Positions 1-7,380 of a DNA stretch of 39,568 nt are shown one piece after another (the stretch's first letter is position 1; the number at the start of each line of letters is the position of its first letter). The stretch is taken from assembly GCA_903824595.1 (NCBI GenBank), contig CAIJXH010000016.1:1-39568 (forward strand), read 5' to 3'. Source of the stretch: an uncultured bacterium (GTDB taxonomy: Bacteria; Patescibacteriota; Minisyncoccia; Phycocordibacterales; UBA2100). The translations under genes were made by a program, and so were the position numbers. The notes beneath the pieces were generated by a model that saw only the letters and a list, made by a program, of their open reading frames with translations, had not been told where the DNA came from and searched no databases.

Positions 1-27
1 ATTGAATAATATTTTCTATTGCACTCT

Positions 28-387
28 ATGTCTCTACGCGCCGCGCTTTCAGTATCTGCTTTTGGAGTGACGCTGCTGCCTATGATTGCCTCGGCAGCTG
101 GTCTTACCGATGTGTTGGTGCTTGCGAGTTCGATTTTGAACGCATGTATCGGTCTTCTTATCACGGGAGCGATCGTGGTGTTCTTCTACAGTATCGCTAT
201 GTACATGCTTACCGCCGACAACGTAAAAAAAGGAGAGAGTCTGAAGCTGGCATTGTATGGTGTAGTGACGATTTTCGTCATGGTGTCTATTTGGGGAATC
301 ATCCGTCTTTTGCAGAGTACGTTCAAGGTAACATCGACTGATCCGATAATCCCGCGAGGCGTCGTGATCACTCCTGTGTCGTACTAA
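28..387 (+). CDS. Small secreted/membrane protein, two TM segments (pilin-like or VirB2-like)
   Basis: A 119-residue protein starting at the ATG at 28; an in-frame TTG at 19 is possible but less likely. It begins with a signal-peptide-like stretch (MSLRAAL, hydrophobic core, then ASAAG at about residues 20-25). Two hydrophobic helices follow, at about 29-60 and 72-95, separated by a short charged loop (NVKKGES). The layout of signal peptide plus two helices is like VirB2/TrbC pilins and the small membrane proteins often found in Parcubacteria near type IV secretion or pilus genes. No motif fixes the function. A second protein of the same design follows 29 bases later, so the two probably work together in the membrane. 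Confidence 0.7.
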   Translation: MSLRAALSVSAFGVTLLPMIASAAGLTDVLVLASSILNACIGLLITGAIVVFFYSIAMYMLTADNVKKGESLKLALYGVVTIFVMVSIWGIIRLLQSTFKVTSTDPIIPRGVVITPVSY

Positions 388-416
388 ATAAGTAGTGCGT
401 CGCGCGTCAACGCATT

Positions 417-734
417 ATGGATACCACGGCTGGAATAGTGGCGCGATTGGTAACCTATATCATTGATCCGATAATGCTTGTCGTGTTTTCGGCAGGATTC
501 CTCTTGTTTGTATATGGACTAGTCATATTTCTCAAGGATCTTGATAGTGAGAAGAGTCGTCATGTTGGTCTCAATCATATGAAATGGGGTATTGCCGGTA
601 TGTTCATTATGAGTTCTGTTGACGGAATTATTTCGCTCATAGATACAACATTCAACTTTCATGCGTTATCAAATACGCCCGATATGTCGCAGGTTCAGCA
701 AGCGACGAGCAGACTTTTTGGTGGGTTTCGTTGA
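417..734 (+). CDS. Small integral membrane protein with two TM segments
   Basis: A 105-residue protein. One long hydrophobic segment lies at about residues 11-40 and a second at about 56-76, joined by a charged loop (KDLDSEKSRHVG). The C-terminal tail is polar. It has the same two-helix topology as the gene 29 bases upstream but no obvious cleavable signal. No Shine-Dalgarno sequence is seen, so it is probably read from the same transcript. The pair resembles the small membrane proteins that accompany pilus or secretion genes in Parcubacteria. This is an inference from layout only, and the product cannot be named. Confidence 0.65.
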   Translation: MDTTAGIVARLVTYIIDPIMLVVFSAGFLLFVYGLVIFLKDLDSEKSRHVGLNHMKWGIAGMFIMSSVDGIISLIDTTFNFHALSNTPDMSQVQQATSRLFGGFR

Positions 735-762
735 GGTATTTGCTCCCGATAGAGTTTCATTC

Positions 763-790
763 TTGACAGATGGAGGAGTCACTCTAGAAT
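763..790 (+). promoter_or_regulatory. Sigma-70-type promoter for the 55-aa ORF and GNAT gene
   Basis: TTGACA (763-768), a 16-base spacer and TAGAAT (785-790). Transcription would start near 797 and leave a leader of about 40 bases containing GGAGG (826-830) ahead of the ATG at 836. This gene-with-leader layout differs from the many leaderless starts elsewhere in the window. Confidence 0.65.
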
Positions 791-835
791 GCACGTAGGG
801 CATCACTTCTGATGCCGAAATAAATGGAGGTAATC

Positions 836-1003
836 ATGCCGCAAAAGGATGACGACGTGGCACACGTACACATTGAGAAAACCCAAGCAGGCAAACATGA
901 AGCGACAGTGACGCTCAGAAATGGGCGCACGGCTTCATATTGTGACGACCGCACTGATGTTGCGGTGTCAAAGGCAATCTCTGAAGCCAAAAATGGCAAG
1001 TGA
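836..1003 (+). CDS. 55-residue hypothetical protein
   Basis: ATG at 836 to TGA at 1001-1003. The ORF is supported by a near-consensus promoter upstream and by a strong Shine-Dalgarno GGAGG five bases before the ATG. The protein is soluble and charged: it starts MPQKDDDVAHVHIEK, has a possible beta-hairpin core (HEATVTLRNGRTASY) and ends in a predicted short helix (VAVSKAISEAKNGK). No family is recognised. A 12-bp hairpin and then the GNAT acetyltransferase gene follow, also with a strong ribosome site, so the two look like a small operon. Possible roles such as a regulator or partner of the acetyltransferase are guesses. Confidence 0.55.
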   Translation: MPQKDDDVAHVHIEKTQAGKHEATVTLRNGRTASYCDDRTDVAVSKAISEAKNGK

Positions 1004-1019
1004 GTTTGTTGGCGAAATG

Positions 1020-1052
1020 ACCGTAGCCAAGAGAGTTTTGCTTGGCTACGGT
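1020..1052 (+). other. 12-bp hairpin between the 55-aa ORF and the GNAT gene
   Basis: ACCGTAGCCAAG (1020-1031) and CTTGGCTACGGT (1041-1052) are perfect reverse complements around a 9-base loop. No T-run follows, so it is not a standard terminator. It lies just before the AGGAGG (1059-1064) of the downstream gene and could serve as an mRNA-stability or processing element. Confidence 0.6.
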
Positions 1053-1069
1053 TGCGGTAGGAGGTATCG

Positions 1070-1606
1070 ATGTGGACCATACGACTGACCGCGGTTGAAG
1101 CGGAACACCACCGTCTTCTTCGCGAGTGGCGGAACTCCGACGACTTTCGGCGCTTCTGTTCTGTCAATCGTCGTATACTGACAGAGTTAGAGTTTGAGGA
1201 AGAAAGACAATGGCTCTTTCTGACAGGTCTGCATTGGCAGTGCTTGATACGCGGGAAAAATGATGTGCCGATCGGGACGGTGTGCTCGTACGATTACAGC
1301 AAGCGTGATGGACATTGTTTTGTCACGCTGTATGTGGCGAGAGAATATCGGACATCAGGCGCTGGTGTCATCGCGTCGATACTTTTTGCCACGACTCTTT
1401 TTGAAGAGCTTGGTCTGTATAAAGTATATGTCGACGTCAATGGCCACAATACACGAGTCATTGACATGTTGCGGCGAGCCGGTCTTAGCGAAGAGGGCGT
1501 GTTCAAGGGGCATCGAGTTATTGAGGGAGAGCGATATGATGTGTTTCGTTTCGCGCTCTATCAAGAATGTCTCACTGTTCTTGCGAAAAAATATGTGAAA
1601 GAATAA
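1070..1606 (+). CDS. GNAT-family N-acetyltransferase (RimJ/RimL-like)
   Basis: A 178-residue protein with the fold pattern of the Acetyltransf_3 group. It has an N-terminal LREWRN segment (about residues 17-22) typical of RimJ/RimL-like enzymes, then a central beta-sheet (PIGTVCSYDY, HCFVTLYVAREYR). The R-x-S-G-A-G stretch is a loose form of the acetyl-CoA-binding R/Q-x-x-G-x-G/A loop. The C-terminal LYKVYVDVNGHNTRVIDMLRRAG matches the N-x-x-S/A-hxhhxxxGF motif. Such enzymes transfer acetyl from acetyl-CoA to protein N-termini, amino sugars or small molecules; the substrate cannot be told. The start is fixed by AGGAGG five bases before the ATG. A hairpin terminator follows. Confidence 0.8.
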   Translation: MWTIRLTAVEAEHHRLLREWRNSDDFRRFCSVNRRILTELEFEEERQWLFLTGLHWQCLIRGKNDVPIGTVCSYDYSKRDGHCFVTLYVAREYRTSGAGVIASILFATTLFEELGLYKVYVDVNGHNTRVIDMLRRAGLSEEGVFKGHRVIEGERYDVFRFALYQECLTVLAKKYVKE

Positions 1607-1612
1607 TCACAA

Positions 1613-1638
1613 AAAAGCACCTGCTTGCGGGTGCTTTT
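1613..1638. terminator. Bidirectional intrinsic terminator between GNAT gene and tRNA-Leu
   Basis: AAAAGCACC (1613-1621) pairs with GGTGCTTTT (1630-1638) around an 8-base loop. A-run on one side and T-run on the other give a terminator on both strands. It would stop the acetyltransferase transcript from the left and the tRNA transcript from the right. Confidence 0.75.
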
Positions 1639-1654
1639 ACTTGTCGCTTTTTTG

Positions 1655-1736
1655 TGGGCAGGGGGAGACTCGAACTCCCATCTCTTTCGAGACCAGCTCC
1701 TAAGGCTGGCGCGTCTACCAGTTTCGCCACCTGCCC
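1655..1736 (-). tRNA. tRNA-Leu (anticodon UAG)
   Basis: Read on the minus strand, the 7-bp acceptor is GGGCAGG paired with CCTGCCC. The D arm has GGCGAAACTGGTAGACGC. The anticodon stem CCAGC/GCTGG encloses CTTAGGA, giving anticodon TAG. The extra arm (TCTCGAAAGAGA) marks a class II tRNA, and the T arm is GGGAG/TTCGAGT/CTCCC. The discriminator base is A, as in Leu tRNAs. CCA is not encoded: the next bases read CAA. At 82 nt it is slightly short for tRNA-Leu because the variable arm is short. Confidence 0.93.
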
Positions 1737-1818
1737 TTCATGATGCTCGTCCATACTATCGCAAAAACCACAGGTTGTCCGCTCGTCAATGCACAGAGAT
1801 GGTATACTCATGGTGAGT

Positions 1819-3240
1819 ATGGCGCCGCACAATTTCGATCAGCAGAATTTGCGTAAAGATAATGGTTTGTATGATGTGATCAGTACCATCGTTGCGGGTG
1901 ATTTCCATGGATTTATAGAAGAGATAGTTGGTAACACGTATGGTATCTCGCGCGCGCTTTTTCTTGGGACTATTTTCTGCGGGTTGTGGATGGCGTTGTG
2001 GAAAATGATTCCGGGATTGCCTCTCTTTGCGCTGGGATGGCTTATCGGTACTATGCCGATTTGGATCGTGCCTGCATGTATGGCAAGCGCGTGGACGTGG
2101 TGGATGTGGTACGTGCATTCGTGGCATGAACACAGTAAACACAAGATTCTACTTGAAATAAAAATTCCAAACTCGATAGTCAAGTCGCCGCGTGCTATGG
2201 AAGCGGTGTTTGCTCACTTGGATTTGGGCGGACAAGACAATACGTTCATCAATCGCTTGTGGAACGGCGGCTTTCCGCCTCGGTTTTCTTTTGAGATCGT
2301 TTCGTTTGGCGGCGACGTGCATTTTTATGTATGGACATGGCGTGTTTTCAAACGTTCGGTCGAGGAGGCGTTGTATGCACAGTATCCAGAACTTGAAATA
2401 ATCGAAGTGGAAGATTACGCGATGGCATTCACTTATGATCCTGAAAAAACAAAAGCGGTATGTTGGGATTGGCGTCTCGAACCAAAGAACGACGCGTATC
2501 CATTCAAGACATACGTAGATTGGGAGCTTGAAGATGAGGTGGACGAAGAATATAAAATCGATCCATTTGCGCAGGTGATGGAGACCATGAGCAGCATGAG
2601 CCCGACCGAGCAGGGGTGGGTGCAGATTATTATCACGAAAAATAAAGATAAAGCTCCCGGTAAGCGCTGGTTTGACACGGGGGATCGATTCGGACAGTGG
2701 GTGCATGAGGCGGTTGATAAAATACGCAAGGAAACGGTGCTCGGCGCGCATCCCGAGCCAGGTGACGAGAAATGGCGTGCCACTGCCGCGCGTCTTGAGC
2801 AGTTTCACGTAGGTGAGGTGTTGCGTTCGATCGAGCGCAATGCGAGCAAGCCGCATTTCAATGTGGGTATGCGCGGTACATACATGGTGTCGCCGACCAA
2901 TACGTTTAGCAACGCGGGTTTCAATAATTTTCGCTTCATGTGGAGGCCGTTTGCGGATGAGAAATATCGTAACTACATTCGTCATCGTCGCTGGCATCCT
3001 CCGCTCGATTACGCGTATCAAGATTTGTGGGACATACGTTTCAATATAATCGCCAAGCGGTTTTTTGATTGCTATCGACGTCGCGGACATTTCCAGCCGC
3101 CATGGATTTTCCCGCACAATACATGGTCAGTCGAGATGCTCGCAAGTGTGTGGCACCCGCCGTCACGAGGTGTTGAAGCACACGGTCTTGAGCGTATCTC
3201 GTCAAAGAAAAAGGAAGCCCCGCACAATCTCCCCATGTAA
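1819..3240 (+). CDS. Large conserved membrane-anchored protein, putative secretion/pilus apparatus component
   Basis: A 473-residue protein from the ATG at 1819; in-frame ATGs at 1789 and 1810 overlap the TATACT box at 1803-1808 and are less likely. Two adjacent hydrophobic segments lie at about residues 45-95, rich in Trp and Gly. A long soluble domain follows, with many aromatic residues and acidic stretches (WELEDEVDEEY). The order of N-terminal membrane helices and a large cytoplasmic domain is like CPR proteins found next to VirB4/HerA-type ATPases, but no ATPase is in this window. I do not recognise catalytic motifs. It lies nine bases upstream of mltG, so the two may share a transcript. 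Confidence 0.75.
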   Translation: MAPHNFDQQNLRKDNGLYDVISTIVAGDFHGFIEEIVGNTYGISRALFLGTIFCGLWMALWKMIPGLPLFALGWLIGTMPIWIVPACMASAWTWWMWYVHSWHEHSKHKILLEIKIPNSIVKSPRAMEAVFAHLDLGGQDNTFINRLWNGGFPPRFSFEIVSFGGDVHFYVWTWRVFKRSVEEALYAQYPELEIIEVEDYAMAFTYDPEKTKAVCWDWRLEPKNDAYPFKTYVDWELEDEVDEEYKIDPFAQVMETMSSMSPTEQGWVQIIITKNKDKAPGKRWFDTGDRFGQWVHEAVDKIRKETVLGAHPEPGDEKWRATAARLEQFHVGEVLRSIERNASKPHFNVGMRGTYMVSPTNTFSNAGFNNFRFMWRPFADEKYRNYIRHRRWHPPLDYAYQDLWDIRFNIIAKRFFDCYRRRGHFQPPWIFPHNTWSVEMLASVWHPPSRGVEAHGLERISSKKKEAPHNLPM

Positions 3241-3248
3241 GACATCGT

Positions 3249-4274
3249 ATGGGTAATCCGTTGCAGACATATCTGGATTTGAATGCCGCGCGTATTCGTG
3301 TGTGGATGCGATGGTGGAACGAGCGCGTCAATCGTCGTACGACGATCTTTGTAGGTGTCATCGGAGCCATCGCGCTTATGTCTTTTCTATCGTATGTCCG
3401 TCCGCCTTCCGACTTTCCCGTCGGAGCATTGGTGTCTATTTCTGACGGAGCATCGGTGACGCAGGCGGCAACGGAACTTCAAGAAACTCATGTGGTGCGT
3501 TCTGGATTTGCGCTCAAGGCTGTGGTGTGGATGTTGGGCGGTACGCATCGCGTCCATGCGGGAGACTATCTTTTCAAAGAACCGCACGATGTGTTTTCTG
3601 TCGCGCATCGTATTATCATTGGAGCATACGGGCTTGAACCAATGCGGTTTCGTGTGCCAGAAGGTGCGACCGTGCGAGACATGGCGGTGTTGTTTGACGG
3701 ACGACTTTTACGTTTCGATGCGAATACGTTTATCAAAAAAGCAAGTCCATACGAAGGGTACTTATTTCCTGACACGTATTTTTTCCTCCCAAACGCATCA
3801 GAGGATAGCGTCATAGCCGCATTGCGGCAGAATTTTGATGAACACGTGGCGAGTATACAGCCTCAAATCGCTGCGTCTGGAAAATCACTTGCCGATGTGG
3901 TGACGATGGCGTCGTTGATTGAGCGAGAGGCGCGCACGACTTCCGATCGTCGCATGATAGCGGGTGTGTTGTGGAATCGCCTCAAGATCAACATGCCGTT
4001 GCAGGTGGATGCGGCGTTTCTGTATACTCTCGGGAAAAATTCATTCCAACTCACGACGAGCGATCTCGTTACTGATGCTCCGTTCAACACGTATACACGC
4101 AAAGGATTACCGCCGACACCCATCGGGAGTCCTTCTCTTGATGCATTGCTCGCGGCAGCCATGCCCACGGGAAATGGATATGTGTACTACTTGGCGGACG
4201 CCCATGGAGTGACGCACTATGCAAAAACCTACGCCGAACATTTGCGTAATAAGGCTCGCTATCTTGGTTCTTGA
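3249..4274 (+). CDS. mltG: Endolytic murein transglycosylase MltG (YceG-like)
   Basis: A 341-residue protein with a short cytoplasmic N-terminus, one membrane helix at about residues 34-53 and an extracytoplasmic YceG domain. Family signatures are visible: YEGYLFPDTYFF, TMASLIEREA with the likely catalytic Glu225 (the position of E. coli Glu218), VLWNRL, and FNTYTRKGLPPTPIGSPS. MltG cuts nascent peptidoglycan strands and sets glycan length, acting beside the cell-wall synthases. Length is in the normal range (about 340). It starts nine bases after the preceding membrane gene and is followed 34 bases later by mnmA, which has its own promoter. Confidence 0.95.
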   Translation: MGNPLQTYLDLNAARIRVWMRWWNERVNRRTTIFVGVIGAIALMSFLSYVRPPSDFPVGALVSISDGASVTQAATELQETHVVRSGFALKAVVWMLGGTHRVHAGDYLFKEPHDVFSVAHRIIIGAYGLEPMRFRVPEGATVRDMAVLFDGRLLRFDANTFIKKASPYEGYLFPDTYFFLPNASEDSVIAALRQNFDEHVASIQPQIAASGKSLADVVTMASLIEREARTTSDRRMIAGVLWNRLKINMPLQVDAAFLYTLGKNSFQLTTSDLVTDAPFNTYTRKGLPPTPIGSPSLDALLAAAMPTGNGYVYYLADAHGVTHYAKTYAEHLRNKARYLGS

Positions 4275-4295
4275 GACGAAATGATGGCGATCTGA

Positions 4296-4301
4296 TATAG
4301 T
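4296..4301 (+). promoter_or_regulatory. -10 box (TATAGT) for leaderless mnmA
   Basis: TATAGT ends seven bases before the mnmA ATG, so transcription would begin at or next to the start codon. A TTGAGA at 4271-4276 is a possible -35 box, though the 19-base spacer is long. No Shine-Dalgarno fits between box and ATG. Confidence 0.55.
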
Positions 4302-4308
4302 CGTTTTC

Positions 4309-5355
4309 ATGAAGAAGGTTTTTGTGGGATTGTCTGGGGGGGTTGATAGCGGCGTGTCCGCGGCATTGCTCAAAGAGCGCGGGTATGACGTGACAGGTGT
4401 CTTCATAAAGATTTGGCAACCTGAATTTATTGAGTGTACGTGGCGCGAGGATCGGCTTGATGCAATGCGCGTGGCGGCAGCGCTCGGTATTCCGTTTCGC
4501 GAGATTGATTTGTCGGAAGAATACAAACGTGAAGTGGTGGAGCCGATGATCGCCGATTATGCGCGCGGCATCACTCCCAATCCCGACGTGCTTTGCAACA
4601 AAAGCATAAAATTCGGACATTTTGCACGGTGGGCGTTTGGCGAAGGTGCCGATATGGTGGCGACGGGGCACTATGCGCGGGTTGGTTCCGCGTCGTGCCT
4701 TCTGCGCGGTACAGATACCAACAAAGACCAGTCCTATTTTTTGCACCGAATCACGCACGACGTGCTTGCGCGCACGATGTTTCCGATTGGAGATGTAATG
4801 AAGGCTGATGTACGCAAACTTGCCGTGCGTTTTGGGCTCCCTGTCGCAACAAAACCAGACAGCCAAGGACTTTGTTTTGTTGGTGATGTCACGATGAAAG
4901 AATTTTTGCGACGATATATATCGATTGAGTCGGGACAGGTGATAGATATGCACGATAGGATTGTCGGCACGCACGACGGTGCGGCGCTCTATACTCGCGG
5001 GCAACGGCACGGATTTCGCGTACAAGGCGGCGTGCATTATGTGGTTGATGTGGACACGGCGAACAATATCATTCGCGTATCGCCCGATCATGCTGACGTA
5101 CTGGTTTCTTCGGTTGTTCTCGGTGATACACACTGGATCAACGGCGTGACACCTCCGCATGAGGTGAGCGTACAGACGCGTTATCGCGAAAATCCGATCA
5201 GAGCGCGTTTGTCGGATGAAGGAAGTGTTGTGCGCGTTACATTTTCAGAGTCGCACAGCGCAACGCATGGACAATCACTGGTTGTATACGATAACGATGT
5301 GTGCATGGGAGGGGGAGTGATCATAAAATCCTGCTACAATAGCACGCATGAGTGA
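4309..5355 (+). CDS. mnmA: tRNA-specific 2-thiouridylase MnmA
   Basis: A 348-residue enzyme that thiolates U34 of tRNA-Glu, -Gln and -Lys using ATP and sulfur relayed from a cysteine desulfurase. The N-terminal PP-loop SGGVDS is at residues 9-14. The catalytic Cys pair is Cys96 (NPDVLCNK) and Cys189 (SQGLCFVG). ATGHYAR, KDQSYFL and YTRGQRHG are all family signatures, and the C-terminal beta-barrel is present. The length is normal. It appears to be transcribed without a leader, and its last eight bases (ATGAGTGA) overlap the start of the next gene, which suggests coupled translation. Confidence 0.96.
   Translation: MKKVFVGLSGGVDSGVSAALLKERGYDVTGVFIKIWQPEFIECTWREDRLDAMRVAAALGIPFREIDLSEEYKREVVEPMIADYARGITPNPDVLCNKSIKFGHFARWAFGEGADMVATGHYARVGSASCLLRGTDTNKDQSYFLHRITHDVLARTMFPIGDVMKADVRKLAVRFGLPVATKPDSQGLCFVGDVTMKEFLRRYISIESGQVIDMHDRIVGTHDGAALYTRGQRHGFRVQGGVHYVVDVDTANNIIRVSPDHADVLVSSVVLGDTHWINGVTPPHEVSVQTRYRENPIRARLSDEGSVVRVTFSESHSATHGQSLVVYDNDVCMGGGVIIKSCYNSTHE
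5335..5340 (+). promoter_or_regulatory. -10-like box (TACAAT) before the ATP-cone/nuclease gene
   Basis: TACAAT lies inside the 3' end of mnmA and ends seven bases before the ATG at 5348. The spacing equals that of other leaderless starts here, so the gene may be transcribed both by read-through and from this site. Confidence 0.4.
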
Positions 5356-6175
5356 TCGGGTTCTCATTACAAAATCAGATGGTGAACAAGAGGTGTTTGA
5401 TGTGGCGAAGCTTGAACATTCATTGGCGCGTGCCGGGGCATCGTCGATAGTGCGCGCGAGAATCACAAAACGCATCGTTGAAGATTTGAAACCGGGAATG
5501 ACAACATCCGAGATCTATCGTCATGCGTTTGACGTGTTGCGTCATGAGGATGCGCATCCTGTTGCGGCGCGTTATTCTATCAAGCGCGCTGTTTTCGATC
5601 TCGGTCCTTCTGGGTTTCCATTTGAACAATTCCTTGCCGAGGTGATGCGCGGACATGGATGGAGCGTGCGCACCGATCAAATGGTTCTCGGTCGTTGTGT
5701 CGAACATGAAGTTGATGTTGTCGCCGAGAAAGACGGGAGACGGGTTGGTATTGAAGCGAAATTTCACAATGTTCCCGGTGGGAAGACTGATATAAAAGAC
5801 GCGTTGTATGTGTATGCTCGATACGAAGATCTCGCTCGATCTCCGCACGCCAAGACCAGAATTGATGAAGGATGGCTCGTGACCAACACCAGTTTCACCT
5901 CTCATGCTATACGCTATGCGCAATGCGCGAATCTCGTACTTATCGCATGGGATTACCCGCGTGAGAAGAATTTATTTTCCATGATTGAAGACGTGCATAT
6001 GCATCCGATCACGTGTCTCACGACGTTGTCAGAACATGAAAAAAGAGTATTACTCGATCATAACATTGTCTTGTGCAAAAGCGTGTGTTCAGCGCACGTG
6101 TTGCGTGAATACGGAATCAAGCCAGATTCTATCCCACTGATCATACAAGAAGCAACGACACTCTCTGGTGTATAA
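5348..6175 (+). CDS. ATP-cone plus Mrr-like PD-(D/E)XK nuclease domain protein
   Basis: A 275-residue protein. Residues about 4-85 form an ATP-cone: VLITKSDGEQEVFDVAKLEHSLARAG is the typical start, and DVLRHEDAHPVAARYSIKRA is like the end seen in NrdR and NrdD. Residues about 90-200 look like a type II/Mrr restriction-endonuclease fold, with the active-site pattern E121-x-D123 and E136-x-K138 (GIEAKFHN). A C-terminal part of about 75 residues has an SAHVLREYGI helix-like segment. The ATP-cone may make the nuclease respond to nucleotide levels; this is inference. It overlaps mnmA by eight bases and is followed by a second nuclease gene. Confidence 0.8.
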   Translation: MSDRVLITKSDGEQEVFDVAKLEHSLARAGASSIVRARITKRIVEDLKPGMTTSEIYRHAFDVLRHEDAHPVAARYSIKRAVFDLGPSGFPFEQFLAEVMRGHGWSVRTDQMVLGRCVEHEVDVVAEKDGRRVGIEAKFHNVPGGKTDIKDALYVYARYEDLARSPHAKTRIDEGWLVTNTSFTSHAIRYAQCANLVLIAWDYPREKNLFSMIEDVHMHPITCLTTLSEHEKRVLLDHNIVLCKSVCSAHVLREYGIKPDSIPLIIQEATTLSGV

Positions 6176-6185
6176 ACGCCCATGC

Positions 6186-6191
6186 TATACT
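6186..6191 (+). promoter_or_regulatory. -10 box (TATACT) for a leaderless nuclease gene
   Basis: TATACT ends exactly six bases before the ATG at 6198. That puts the expected transcription start on the A of the start codon. This spacing is what favours the ATG at 6198 over the in-frame ATG at 6168. Confidence 0.6.
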
Positions 6192-6197
6192 CGCCCG

Positions 6198-6968
6198 ATG
6201 AGTGTGTACTACAAACCAGATCGCAATCCGCATTGGAATTACGGCGGCGGGCGTTTCAGACTGTCGCGATCGAAAATAGGACTCTATATGGAGTGTCCGC
6301 GTTGTTTTTATGTAGACAACAAGCTCGGCACGGCGCGTCCGCCCGGTTTTCCTTTCAATCTCAACAGCGCCGTCGACGCGCTGTTCAAAAAGGAATTCGA
6401 TATTCACCGCGCAGGGAAGACAGCGCACCCGCTCATGGAGAAATACGGCGTTGATGCGGTTCCGTTTCAACATCCAAAAATCGACGAGTGGCGTGAGAAT
6501 TTCAAAGGCATCGACTACCTTCATCCAGCGACTGGGTTTACGGTGTCAGGCGCGGTGGATGATGTGTGGGTGAAGCCGTCGGGCGAGCTTATCATCGTCG
6601 ATTACAAATCCACCAGCAAAGACGAGAAAATAGAAGCGCTCGATCAGGCGTGGCACGACGGCTACAAGCGTCAGATGGAAACCTATCAGTGGCTCTTTCG
6701 CCGTAACGGATTCACGGTGAGCGATACGGGCTACTTTGTGTACGCCAATGCAAGCAAAGACAAAGAGGCGTTTGATGCGAAGCTTGAATTCGAGGTGACG
6801 CTCGTGCCGCACGCGGGCAACGATGCGTGGGTGGAGCCGACGCTCTTGGCGATCAAGGCATGCCTCGACAGCGATGCGATTCCCGATGCCGCCGACGATT
6901 GCGACTACTGCCGCTATCGCGACATTGTGCAAAAGAAGCTTGTCATGCAAGAAAAACGCGCGAGATGA
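6198..6968 (+). CDS. RecB/Cas4-like PD-(D/E)XK nuclease with four cysteines
   Basis: A 256-residue protein of the PDDEXK_1 type. Active-site pattern: G118-x-x-D121 (SGAVDDVW), D135-x-K137 (IIVDYKST) and Q159-x-x-x-Y163 (RQMETYQW), which is the RecB-family motif set. Two cysteines near the N-terminus (C33-P-R-C36) and two near the C-terminus (C235-D-Y-C238) could bind an Fe-S cluster or zinc, as in Cas4 and AddB, although the spacing (2+2) differs from the Cas4 pattern (1+3). It is far from the CRISPR locus, so a role in DNA repair or end processing is more likely than spacer acquisition. The real substrate is unknown. Confidence 0.82.
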   Translation: MSVYYKPDRNPHWNYGGGRFRLSRSKIGLYMECPRCFYVDNKLGTARPPGFPFNLNSAVDALFKKEFDIHRAGKTAHPLMEKYGVDAVPFQHPKIDEWRENFKGIDYLHPATGFTVSGAVDDVWVKPSGELIIVDYKSTSKDEKIEALDQAWHDGYKRQMETYQWLFRRNGFTVSDTGYFVYANASKDKEAFDAKLEFEVTLVPHAGNDAWVEPTLLAIKACLDSDAIPDAADDCDYCRYRDIVQKKLVMQEKRAR

Positions 6969-6997
6969 CTCGCGCGTCCTAAAGAACACGGCGCTCA

Positions 6998-7189
6998 CTA
7001 TCGTTTGAAGGCGAGCGCAAATTGTTCGCCGATCCACTTGGACGCGCCCATGATGAATGCGGCGACGCATTCATCACAACAAAGTTCGATATCTGCGCGC
7101 TGCAGCGTGATTGGGTTGCTCATAACTTGTCCGCAATTAGGACATTTTTTTACCGCGAGCACGTTTGTGTTTACGGGAACGGTGCGCAT
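6998..7189 (-). CDS. Small zinc-ribbon protein (63 aa)
   Basis: Read on the minus strand from the ATG at 7189-7187. A purine-rich AAGGGGGGA sits before it, which decides for this start over a longer in-frame one. Two cysteine knuckles are visible: C16-P-N-C19 (VKKCPNCGQVM) and a second CCDEC about 20 residues later. This suggests a single zinc site. The C-terminal part is a hydrophobic helix (AAFIMGASKWIGEQFALAF). The fold suggests nucleic-acid or protein binding, but no family is recognised. It faces the nuclease gene on its left, and its promoter (7233-7261) lies back to back with the purL upstream region. Confidence 0.65.
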   Translation of the reverse strand: MRTVPVNTNVLAVKKCPNCGQVMSNPITLQRADIELCCDECVAAFIMGASKWIGEQFALAFKR

Positions 7190-7232
7190 CGAATCCCCCC
7201 TTCGTTGACCGACGTGTTCGAACTCTCCTATG

Positions 7233-7261
7233 ACCATACGTGGTTATGAAAGAAGATGCAA
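7233..7261 (-). promoter_or_regulatory. Promoter for the zinc-ribbon gene
   Basis: On the minus strand TTGCAT (7261-7256), 17 bases, then TATGGT (7238-7233). The start would be near 7226, giving a leader of about 37 bases that includes the purine-rich ribosome site. The 7190-7380 gap otherwise holds the purL leader region; no clear purL promoter could be chosen there. Confidence 0.5.
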
Positions 7262-7380
7262 GTGAATATCCATGATACAGATACTTTCACGTTACTTTGA
7301 ATGATGGTACATTCCTGCGGGAAGTGCGCTGTTGTGGCGCGTGTTCTTTGACAAATACATAACCAAGAGGAGACACGCTA

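Noticed and set aside
2149-3117. 322-codon minus-strand frame opposite the 473-aa membrane protein
   Set aside because: No recognisable motif, no promoter or ribosome site, and the + strand frame is longer and fits its neighbours.
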